Shown: piece by piece, positions 7,804 through 14,353 of the stretch
How the letters are laid out: every line of letters begins with the position of its first letter
Position numbering within the stretch: the first letter of the stretch is position 1
DNA from: UBA7960 sp964348755
GTDB taxonomy: Bacteria; Bacteroidota; Bacteroidia; Bacteroidales; UBA7960
Direction of reading: 5' to 3'
DNA: 28,030 nucleotides
Assembly (NCBI GenBank): GCA_964348755.1
Contig: CAYGDW010000035.1
Location: forward strand, 1-28,030
Program-made: the position numbers and the translations under genes
The notes under the pieces: model-generated
What the model was told of the DNA's origin: nothing
The model's database searches: none
Seen by the model: only the letters and a program-made list of their open reading frames with translations

Positions 7804-9228
7804 ATGAATATGATTGCAAAACCCTTAGCACTTTATACCCAAATAGTCATACTTTCGTTATTTGTGGGTGCATGCTCCCCGGCTTCAAAAATCGCCGATA
7901 CCAATGGTTGGGATAAGCTCGACTCTATTCTTTCGCAAATAAAAGCGCCAGACTTTCCTGACAATGACTTTTATATAACCAATTTTGGGGCTGTTGCCGA
8001 TGGCCATACTCTGGCCACAGAAGCAATCCGATCAGCTATTGAGGCTTGCCATACTGCCGGAGGAGGCAGGGTTGTTGTTCCTGCCGGGGAGTTTCATACC
8101 GGAGCAATTCACCTGAAATCGAACGTAAACCTTCATTTGGCCGAAGGTGCTGTGCTAAAATTCAGCAGAAACGACGATGATTACCTCCCGGTAGTGTTTA
8201 CCCGCTGGGAAGGCGTTGAACTGTATAATTATTCGCCCTTTATTTATGCTTACGACCAGCAAAACGTAGCCATTACCGGGCAAGGCACCCTCGATGGAAA
8301 TGCAACATCGGAGCATTGGTGGTTTTGGAAGGGCCCCTGGAGCCGTCGTACCTGGGAAATTGTTCCGCAAAATCAGGTCGAATCACGCCGTAAGCTATTT
8401 CAAATGGCCGAAGAGGGCGTTCCGGTTGAAGAACGTATTTTTGGAAAAGGACACTACCTCCGGCCAAATTTTGTTCAATTTTACAAATGCCGCAATATTT
8501 TGATAGAGGGCATTACCATTAAAAACTCACCCATGTGGGTCATACACCCGGTTCTTTCTGAAAACATTACCATAAGTAATGTATCGGTAATTACCCACGG
8601 GCCCAACAACGATGGCTGCAACCCCGAATCGAGTCGCAATATTTTGATTCAGGACAGCTTTTTCGACACTGGCGACGACTGCATTGCCATTAAATCGGGG
8701 CGCAATGCCGATGGACGCCGCCTCAATGTGCCAAGCGAAAACATTATTGTGCGCCGTTGCACCATGCGCGATGGACACGGTGGAGTGGTTATGGGAAGTG
8801 AAATTTCGGGCAGTGTACGAAATGTTTTTGTTGAAGATTGTATTATGGACAGCCCAAACCTCGACCGCATAATTCGCCTTAAAACAAACTCTATCAGAGG
8901 CGGTACCATTGAAAATATTTTTGTGCGAAACCTGAATGTGGGAAACGTCCGCCAGGCAATACTGCATATTGACTTCGACTATGAAGAAGGCGATGCAGGC
9001 GATTTTCCTCCAATTGTGCGAAACATACACCTCGAAAACATTACCAGCCAAAGCAGCGACAGAGCAATATTTATCAGAGCATACGAGCGGGCTCCGGTAA
9101 CTGGTGTTTTTCTGAAAAATTGCACCTTTAAAGGAGTAGAAAGAGAAAACCTAATAAATTACGTAAATGACTTCAGGGCAGAAAACGTTACCATAAACGG
9201 TCAACCAATGAAGACCACACAAGAATAG
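7804..9228 (+). CDS. GH28 polygalacturonase/exo-galacturonidase family lipoprotein
   Basis: A 474-aa protein with a lipoprotein signal (Gly-Ala-Cys, lipidated Cys24) and a GH28 right-handed beta-helix. All four family motifs are visible: Asn-Asn-Asp-Gly with Asp270, Gly-Asp-Asp-Cys with Asp291 and Asp292, Gly-His-Gly-Gly with His325, and Arg-Leu-Lys-Thr (358-361, Arg-Ile-Lys in most members). These provide the catalytic aspartates, the active-site histidine and the substrate-binding Arg/Lys for inverting hydrolysis of alpha-1,4-galacturonosyl links. The length and the insertion around 165-215 are typical of bacterial exo-acting or rhamnogalacturonan-type members rather than short fungal endo-enzymes, so exo action on oligogalacturonides is likely but not proven. 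The start at 7804 gives a short positive n-region. An alternative ATG two codons on changes nothing. Confidence 0.95.
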   Translation: MNMIAKPLALYTQIVILSLFVGACSPASKIADTNGWDKLDSILSQIKAPDFPDNDFYITNFGAVADGHTLATEAIRSAIEACHTAGGGRVVVPAGEFHTGAIHLKSNVNLHLAEGAVLKFSRNDDDYLPVVFTRWEGVELYNYSPFIYAYDQQNVAITGQGTLDGNATSEHWWFWKGPWSRRTWEIVPQNQVESRRKLFQMAEEGVPVEERIFGKGHYLRPNFVQFYKCRNILIEGITIKNSPMWVIHPVLSENITISNVSVITHGPNNDGCNPESSRNILIQDSFFDTGDDCIAIKSGRNADGRRLNVPSENIIVRRCTMRDGHGGVVMGSEISGSVRNVFVEDCIMDSPNLDRIIRLKTNSIRGGTIENIFVRNLNVGNVRQAILHIDFDYEEGDAGDFPPIVRNIHLENITSQSSDRAIFIRAYERAPVTGVFLKNCTFKGVERENLINYVNDFRAENVTINGQPMKTTQE

Positions 9229-9274
9229 CAATTTATTTCACTGACCTTGTGAGGTATATGGTTTGTTTTATTTT

Positions 9275-9304
9275 TTTGTTTTAATTGGTTTTTGGTTAAC
9301 TTTC
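9275..9304 (+). promoter_or_regulatory. Candidate Bacteroidota promoter for pdxB
   Basis: TTTG at 9275-9278 and TAACTTTC at 9297-9304, 18 nt apart, approximate the -33 TTTG and -7 TAnnTTTG elements of this phylum. The last base of the -7 box deviates. Transcription would start inside or just after the hairpin at 9305-9329. Confidence 0.3.
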
Positions 9305-9337
9305 GGGGCTCATTGCAATAATGGGCTCCGTTTTTTT
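9305..9337 (+). terminator. Rho-independent terminator at the end of the pectin locus
   Basis: A 10-bp stem with two G-T pairs (GGGGCTCATT at 9305-9314 with AATGGGCTCC at 9320-9329) and a 5-nt loop are followed by G and seven T (9331-9337). It ends four bases before the pdxB start codon at 9342, an unusually tight arrangement. Confidence 0.8.
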
Positions 9338-9341
9338 ATAA

Positions 9342-10478
9342 ATGCAAATGTTAAAAATAGTTGCCGACAATAAAATACCTTTCCTGGCCGGGGCCCTCGA
9401 ACCGGTTGCCCAGGTAGAATATTTGCCCGGTGCCGACATAAATCAACATCACCTAAAAGATGCCGATGCACTGATTATCAGAACCCGCACCATTTGCAAT
9501 GCACGGCTACTCGAAGGCACCAGAATAAAATTTATTGCCTCTGCTACCATTGGCCACGACCATATTGACCAAAACTACTGCCTCCAAAAAGGCATTGCCT
9601 GGACCAACGCCCCAGGCTGCAATGCCAGCTCGGTAGTGCAATACGTATCGTCGGCACTTGCCCATATTTTTTTACTAAAAGAGCGCCCTTTCGGGGAAAT
9701 AACACTGGGTATAATTGGTGCCGGAAACGTGGGAAACCAACTGATAAAAGTTGCCAAAACCCTGGGCCTGAAAACCATTGTAAACGACCCTCCGCGTGCA
9801 CGGGCCGAAGGGCAAAAAGCATTCGGAAGCCTTAATGAAACATTGGAAAAGGCAGATATAATAAGCCTTCACGTACCACTCAACATGAGCGGGCCCGACA
9901 AAACCTTTTATCTTGCCGATGATTCTTTTTTTGAAAAAATTAAATCCGGCGCCTGGTTTATAAACACATCGCGGGGCGAGGTAGCAAACACCCTGGCATT
10001 GACAAACGCATTAAAATCAGGAATACTTGCAGGGGCAATTATCGATGTATGGGAAAACGAACCGCAGATAGACAAAAATTTGCTGGAAATTGTTACTATT
10101 GCCACACCGCATATTGCAGGATACTCGGCCGACGGCAAGGCAAATGGTACTGCAATGAGCGTGCAGGCACTCAGTCGCTATTTTAACCTGGGGCTAAACC
10201 ACTGGAGGCCACAATTTATACCCATGCCGCAACGGCCCCAATTGAGCCTTTCAGCAAAAGCAAAATCAAAAAAAGAAATATTTTGCGAACTTAGCCTGCA
10301 GGCATACAACATATATGCCGACCACAACGCATTGAAATTCGCACCGGAAACATTCGAAAAACTAAGAGGCGATTACCCCATTCGACGCGAACCACCAGCA
10401 TTGGAAGTAATTGCTCAGGGTATTGACCCACAATTGCAATACTTTATCGGCAACCTGGGTTACATTTTCAAAGGCTAA
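9342..10478 (+). CDS. pdxB: Erythronate-4-phosphate dehydrogenase
   Basis: A 378-aa cytoplasmic D-2-hydroxyacid dehydrogenase that oxidises 4-phospho-D-erythronate in the DXP-independent-product branch of pyridoxal 5'-phosphate synthesis (the pdxB/serC/pdxA route). The Rossmann motif Gly-Ala-Gly-Asn-Val-Gly is at 126-131. The catalytic triad of the family is present as Arg211 (Ser-Arg-Gly-Glu), Glu240 (Glu-Asn-Glu-Pro) and His257 (Pro-His-Ile-Ala-Gly-Tyr-Ser). The His-Ile-Ala-Gly-Tyr-Ser sequence and the extra C-terminal dimerisation domain (about 285-378) separate PdxB from the shorter SerA and lactate dehydrogenase types. A second ATG at 9348 is equally possible. The gene stands alone, not linked in function to the pectin genes before it, and lies immediately after their terminator. 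Confidence 0.92.
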   Translation: MQMLKIVADNKIPFLAGALEPVAQVEYLPGADINQHHLKDADALIIRTRTICNARLLEGTRIKFIASATIGHDHIDQNYCLQKGIAWTNAPGCNASSVVQYVSSALAHIFLLKERPFGEITLGIIGAGNVGNQLIKVAKTLGLKTIVNDPPRARAEGQKAFGSLNETLEKADIISLHVPLNMSGPDKTFYLADDSFFEKIKSGAWFINTSRGEVANTLALTNALKSGILAGAIIDVWENEPQIDKNLLEIVTIATPHIAGYSADGKANGTAMSVQALSRYFNLGLNHWRPQFIPMPQRPQLSLSAKAKSKKEIFCELSLQAYNIYADHNALKFAPETFEKLRGDYPIRREPPALEVIAQGIDPQLQYFIGNLGYIFKG

Positions 10479-10549
10479 GAATACCACACAGCATAATAAA
10501 CCCCACGCCAGGAACAAACTTTTTACCCATAAACCCTCCTTTTCAGAAG

Positions 10550-11071
10550 TCAGCCCTTTTGGCTGTTTTTGAAAAACGCAAAGAGGTATAGGCTAAATAT
10601 AGCTGAGGTTGTAAGCTGTATGAGCAGCGGAGTGCCAATAAGCCTCTCACCGGGAAAAACCGTAAGTATTGAAACGTACTTAAGTAAATAGTAGAATATC
10701 TTGCTTAGCCAGATACTTAGAAAAATAGCCGGAAGCACATGAATTTTCTTCACCAGCAAATAAAAGAGGGCCACGTTTACAGCAAGTTCGGCCGAAATAA
10801 GCATGGTTTTGATCAGTACAGGATGCGAAGAAATCAAAAATGAGAACATGGGAAGCGTCAATGCCAGCAAATAGGCATTTTTGCGGGTAGTATGCACCAG
10901 AGCAAGTATAAGCATAAGGCGCATAGGCTCAATAAGGTATAGCTTTATGCTGAGCATGTGCGAAATGGCCGGTACAAAATAAATAAATGCCAGGGCAAAT
11001 ACGTCGAGTACTGCTGGTTTAATGAAGCTTTTCCAGCTTGCGGTGCTGATATTGATGGCAGGTGCTTTCAT
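10550..11071 (-). CDS. Small integral membrane protein resembling ECF-transporter S components
   Basis: A 173-aa, highly hydrophobic protein with about five or six membrane segments and a short Lys-ending tail. The central stretch with Glu-Pro-Met-Arg-Leu, then Arg-Lys-Asn-Ala-Tyr-Leu-Leu-Ala, then Leu-Pro-Met-Phe-Ser-Phe-Leu-Ile-Ser-Ser-His-Pro, resembles the substrate-binding (S) subunits of energy-coupling-factor vitamin transporters. I cannot assign a substrate, and no EcfA or EcfT genes lie nearby, so the assignment is tentative. It converges on pdxB, with 71 bp between the stops, and diverges from the DUF362 gene. The link to either neighbour is unknown. Confidence 0.6.
   Translation of the reverse strand: MKAPAINISTASWKSFIKPAVLDVFALAFIYFVPAISHMLSIKLYLIEPMRLMLILALVHTTRKNAYLLALTLPMFSFLISSHPVLIKTMLISAELAVNVALFYLLVKKIHVLPAIFLSIWLSKIFYYLLKYVSILTVFPGERLIGTPLLIQLTTSAIFSLYLFAFFKNSQKG
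10551..10570 (+). terminator. Possible pdxB terminator
   Basis: A short stem CAGCC/GGCTG (10551-10555 and 10561-10565) with a 5-nt loop is followed by five T. It overlaps the 3' end of the opposing membrane-protein gene. The stem is only 5 bp, so the call is weak. Confidence 0.35.
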
Positions 11072-11169
11072 AGGTTATTTGATTTGGGATGCTTATTTAA
11101 AATCGTTATAAATAACCGTTTTCGGTAGCGGTTAAGTGCGTAAAAATAAGAAATTTTGTAATGAAATGA

Positions 11170-11177
11170 TATATTTG
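11170..11177 (+). promoter_or_regulatory. -7 promoter box upstream of the DUF362/polyferredoxin pair
   Basis: TATATTTG is a perfect match to the TAnnTTTG -7 element of Bacteroidota, 34 bp before the DUF362 start codon in a divergent intergenic region. I see no good -33 TTTG at the usual 19-21 nt spacing. Confidence 0.4.
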
Positions 11178-11211
11178 CAATTACAAAAACGTTCAAAAAA
11201 AAAACAATCAA

Positions 11212-12141
11212 ATGAATCGGCGCAATTTTTTAAGGAAAGGGGCAATTTATTCAGCTCTAGGTGCCTTTTACGGATATGTAACAGGCATTCCCAGCCTCTT
11301 TGGTTCACAGGGGCCTGCCAGGCAACCAGCTGGCAATTTTGACCTGGTAGCGGTGCGAAATGGCGAACCTGTTGAAATGTACCGAAGAGCTATACAGGAA
11401 ATGGGCGGTATGCAACGCTTTGTGCGGCGGGGACAGCGCGTGGTGGTAAAACCAAACATAGGCTGGGACGTACCCCCCGAAAGAGCGGCCAACACCAACC
11501 CCGACCTGGTTGGAGCCATAGTAAAAGACTGCCTGGCTGCCGGTGCAAGCCGTGTAATGGTATTTGACAACACCTGCGACAATTGGCAACTTAGCTACCG
11601 CAACAGCGGCATTGAAGCAGCGGTGCGTCAGGCGGGAGGTCAAATGGTGCCCGGAAACCTCGAACGGTTTTACCGCGAGGTAGAAATACCCGGAGCACGA
11701 CGCCTAAGAAGAGCAAAAGTGCACGAGCTGATTCTCGACAACGATATGGTCATCAATGTGCCCGTGCTTAAACACCATGGATCGACCGGGGTAACCATTG
11801 CCATGAAAAACCTTATGGGTGTGGTGTGGGACCGCCGTTTCTGGCATAGCAACGACCTGCACCAGTGCATTGCCGATTTTTGCCTTTTCCACAAACCCCA
11901 GCTCAATATTGTAGATGCATACCTGGTAATGACCCGAAACGGCCCGCGAGGAACCTCAACGGCCGATCTTGCCCTGATGAAAAGCCTGCTGATTTCGACC
12001 GACATTGTGGCCGTGGATGCCGCAAGTACATTGATCTTCGGATCTCAACCCCGCAATATTGGACATATAAGAATTGGATCGGAAATGGGGATAGGCAAAA
12101 TGAACCTCGATGCACTCAATATAAAACGCGTTGCCCTTTAA
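11212..12141 (+). CDS. Tat-exported DUF362-family protein
   Basis: A 309-aa protein. The N-terminus Met-Asn-Arg-Arg-Asn-Phe-Leu-Arg-Lys followed by a moderately hydrophobic stretch is a twin-arginine signal, so it is likely exported folded. The rest matches the DUF362 family: a Val-Val-Lys-Pro-Asn-Ile-Gly-Trp motif near residue 80, a Val-Phe-Asp-Asn segment near 122, then Asn-Val-Pro-Val-Leu-Lys-His-His and Met-Lys-Asn-Leu-Met-Gly-Val. The function of DUF362 is not established. Members are often linked to iron-sulfur proteins, and here the next gene, 12 bp downstream, encodes a membrane polyferredoxin, so the two probably form an operon and work together. This copy has no cysteine cluster of its own, so Fe-S binding would come from the partner. 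Confidence 0.85.
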   Translation: MNRRNFLRKGAIYSALGAFYGYVTGIPSLFGSQGPARQPAGNFDLVAVRNGEPVEMYRRAIQEMGGMQRFVRRGQRVVVKPNIGWDVPPERAANTNPDLVGAIVKDCLAAGASRVMVFDNTCDNWQLSYRNSGIEAAVRQAGGQMVPGNLERFYREVEIPGARRLRRAKVHELILDNDMVINVPVLKHHGSTGVTIAMKNLMGVVWDRRFWHSNDLHQCIADFCLFHKPQLNIVDAYLVMTRNGPRGTSTADLALMKSLLISTDIVAVDAASTLIFGSQPRNIGHIRIGSEMGIGKMNLDALNIKRVAL

Positions 12142-12153
12142 TCTTACTCAAAT

Positions 12154-13728
12154 ATGAAGTTACGCCACCTGAAAAAAATCAGGATAGCTATATCGCTTGC
12201 AATTTTTATACTTTTACTGGTATTTTTTCTGGGAATCGATTTAAAGCTGCAGGCAGCAACCGATATTTTTCTTCGCCTTCAACTCATCCCCTCTTTCATT
12301 AGATTCACAGCCCTATTCTTTACTGTTTCGGGGCTGGGCTTTATACTGGTACTGCTGCTAACCCTGGTTATCGGAAGAGTTTATTGCTCGTCAATTTGCC
12401 CTTTGGGCACCCTGCAGGATATGATAATTGCCGCAGCGCGCCTGTTTAAAAAGAAAAAACGACGCAAGTTTACCTACTCGGCCAACCAGAAAAACATTTT
12501 GCGCTTTAGCATATTGGCATCAACCCTGTTGCTTTGGTTTTCGGGGAGCTTGTTTCTGGTAAACCTGCTCGACCCCTATTCAAATTTCGGAAAAATTGCA
12601 GTAAGCTTTTTTCAGCCGGCATTTATCTTTTTAAATAATAAACTGGCCATTATTCTCGGAAATTTTCATAATTACTCAGTAGTCCCCCTTGAGTTTAAAA
12701 GCCTTTCATTGAATGTTATTCTGGTATCGGCGACAATTTTTATAACCATTGCTGTAATGTCGGTTTGGCGCGGGCGCCTGTTTTGCAATACCCTTTGCCC
12801 TGCCGGCTCATTACTAAGCCTGCCGGCTTCCAAATCGATGTACAAAATTACTTTTGACCACAGTGCCTGCAACCTTTGCGGAAAATGCGAACGGGTGTGC
12901 AAGGCCGAATGCCTCAACAGCCGCACCAAGGTCATTGATCACCAACGTTGCATAAGTTGTTTCAATTGTTTTACCGCCTGCAGCAACCACGGGCTTTATT
13001 ACAGCCGGATAAAACCCCTGGCTGCCGAAACCAATCCTGAACCAGCGGCAGTTAACACCCCAAAAAGGCAGTTTCTGCTTACCCTGGCTGCAGGTATTTT
13101 ATCAATGCCATTATTTAAAAATAAAACCCATGCACAGGGGGTGGGCAAGCCCGGCATGGTGCCCACAGGTACAACAAACCCAATTACCCCTCCCGGCTCC
13201 ATCAGCTACCAGCATTTTACCAGCAATTGCATTGCCTGTTATCTATGCGTGGGGGTTTGCCCAAAAAATGTAATTGTACCCTCATTTTTCGATTATGGAC
13301 TCAATGGTTTCATGCAGCCCAAGCTCGATTTTCACAAAAGTTTTTGCAACTTCGACTGCGTAATCTGTACCGAGGTATGCCCCACGGGGGCCATAACCAG
13401 GCAAACCCAAAAGCAAAAACAAACCATTCAGATTGGGGTAGCACGTTTTATGCAGGAAAGTTGCATAGTAACAATTGACCGCACCGAATGCGGTGCTTGC
13501 TCAGAGCATTGCCCTTCTAAAGCTGTGCAAATGGTTGAATGGGAAGGCCTGTGGCTGCCCGAAGTAACACCCGATCTTTGTGTTGGTTGTGGGGCTTGCG
13601 AATATGCCTGCCCCACCAAACCTTACAAGGCCATTTATGTTGAGAGCAATGCCGTGCACCTGCAGGCAACACCTATTGAAGAAGGCGAAGGCCCTCAGAA
13701 ACAAGTACTCGACGAATTCCCGTTCTGA
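12154..13728 (+). CDS. Membrane polyferredoxin: NapH/CcoG-like domain fused to a C-terminal multi-4Fe-4S domain
   Basis: A 524-aa protein. Four membrane segments (about 10-28, 50-74, 116-139, 185-205) form a NapH-like unit with the two paired Cys-x3-Cys-Pro motifs (Cys78/Cys82 and Cys211/Cys215). Two ferredoxin motifs follow (Cys239-242-245-249 and Cys266-269-272-276). A further hydrophobic stretch at 306-322, preceded by Lys-Arg and followed by Ala-Gln-Gly, looks like an embedded Tat-like signal or fifth membrane segment. The C-terminal part has more cysteine groups at 359-369, 398-409, 446-453 and 476-486, the last a classical Cys-x2-Cys-x2-Cys-x3-Cys-Pro. Charge distribution (Lys/Arg-rich 99-105) puts the first clusters in the cytoplasm and the C-terminal ones outside. 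A role in quinol or periplasmic electron transfer with the DUF362 protein is inferred. Confidence 0.85.
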   Translation: MKLRHLKKIRIAISLAIFILLLVFFLGIDLKLQAATDIFLRLQLIPSFIRFTALFFTVSGLGFILVLLLTLVIGRVYCSSICPLGTLQDMIIAAARLFKKKKRRKFTYSANQKNILRFSILASTLLLWFSGSLFLVNLLDPYSNFGKIAVSFFQPAFIFLNNKLAIILGNFHNYSVVPLEFKSLSLNVILVSATIFITIAVMSVWRGRLFCNTLCPAGSLLSLPASKSMYKITFDHSACNLCGKCERVCKAECLNSRTKVIDHQRCISCFNCFTACSNHGLYYSRIKPLAAETNPEPAAVNTPKRQFLLTLAAGILSMPLFKNKTHAQGVGKPGMVPTGTTNPITPPGSISYQHFTSNCIACYLCVGVCPKNVIVPSFFDYGLNGFMQPKLDFHKSFCNFDCVICTEVCPTGAITRQTQKQKQTIQIGVARFMQESCIVTIDRTECGACSEHCPSKAVQMVEWEGLWLPEVTPDLCVGCGACEYACPTKPYKAIYVESNAVHLQATPIEEGEGPQKQVLDEFPF

Positions 13729-13729
13729 A

Positions 13730-14164
13730 TTAGACCCGCAACCCAAACCCCAATGCCAACAGGGCCGCTATAACAATGGCATAAATTAGTATGCCCAAAA
13801 ATGAAGCCAGAAGAAATATGCGCGATTTCATACCAAATAGTTTTACGGTAGCTGCCACCACCCATACCCCTATCCATGGCGTAAGCATGGCTACAAATAA
13901 AAATCCATGGCTATTTAGTTTCCGGTTAATTTTTTCGGAAGCCAGCCCCTGCAACCAACGGCCTATTTGGCCGCGGCCGGCAATCTTATCGTAAAAAGAG
14001 GTAACCAGTACGGCTGGCAAAAAATTACCAAAAACACTCCAGAAAACAACTGATACCGGATCGAGCCCCAGAGCAAAGCCGGCCGGAACAGCCACATAAA
14101 TCTCGGCAAGGGGGAAAAAGCCAATAAACCAAACTGATAAAGCTTTTGCAAAATAGGCAAACAT
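13730..14164 (-). CDS. COG2426 small membrane protein (putative small multidrug export family)
   Basis: A 144-aa protein from the ATG at 14164. A TTG eight codons upstream is also in frame, but I preferred the ATG. It has about four membrane segments with the family pattern: an early Pro-Leu-Ala-Glu-Ile-Tyr-Val-Ala-Val-Pro-Ala-Gly stretch, a conserved Phe-Gly-Asn-Phe-Leu-Pro segment, and a Lys/Arg-rich amphipathic loop before a Met-Leu-Thr-Pro-Trp-Ile-Gly-Val-Trp helix. The family (PF06695) carries the label small multidrug export protein, but the transport role is poorly supported experimentally. It converges on the polyferredoxin gene with a single base between the stops and no room for a terminator. 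Confidence 0.85.
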   Translation of the reverse strand: MFAYFAKALSVWFIGFFPLAEIYVAVPAGFALGLDPVSVVFWSVFGNFLPAVLVTSFYDKIAGRGQIGRWLQGLASEKINRKLNSHGFLFVAMLTPWIGVWVVAATVKLFGMKSRIFLLASFLGILIYAIVIAALLALGFGLRV

Positions 14165-14198
14165 GACCTGGTGATAAGGAAACGGCAAAATTACAAAA

Positions 14199-14221
14199 CA
14201 TTTTTCCCAAAAGGGAAAATG
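14199..14221. repeat. Inverted repeat in the divergent intergenic region
   Basis: TTTTCCC (14202-14208), a four-A loop and GGGAAAA (14213-14219) pair perfectly, and CA/TG extend the stem past a one-base bulge. A smaller GCC/GGC hairpin follows at 14221-14231. It lies between the COG2426 start and the carboxyltransferase promoter. The function is unknown; it could be an operator or a leader hairpin. Confidence 0.4.
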
Positions 14222-14299
14222 CCCAAAAGGCTTTTAAAATTAAACAGTATGGAATGCTTAAATTTTCTGTTATTCTTTTAACAATTTTAGGATAATCTT

Positions 14300-14307
14300 T
14301 ACCTTTG
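14300..14307 (+). promoter_or_regulatory. -7 promoter box for the carboxyltransferase gene
   Basis: TACCTTTG matches the TAnnTTTG -7 consensus exactly, 46 bp before the start codon. The candidate -33 is only a weak TTTT near 14276-14279, 20 nt away. Confidence 0.5.
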
Positions 14308-14353
14308 CCACCAGTCTTTACGAACAAATCACACCTTCCATTTTCTTAAATCA

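Noticed and set aside
10550..13728. A novel defence or mobile system around the DUF362 genes
   Set aside because: No nuclease, helicase, recombinase or toxin motifs are present; the genes look metabolic (electron transfer and transport).
14165..14188. TTG start eight codons upstream for the COG2426 protein
   Set aside because: An ATG at 14164 precedes the first membrane segment directly and is the more likely start.
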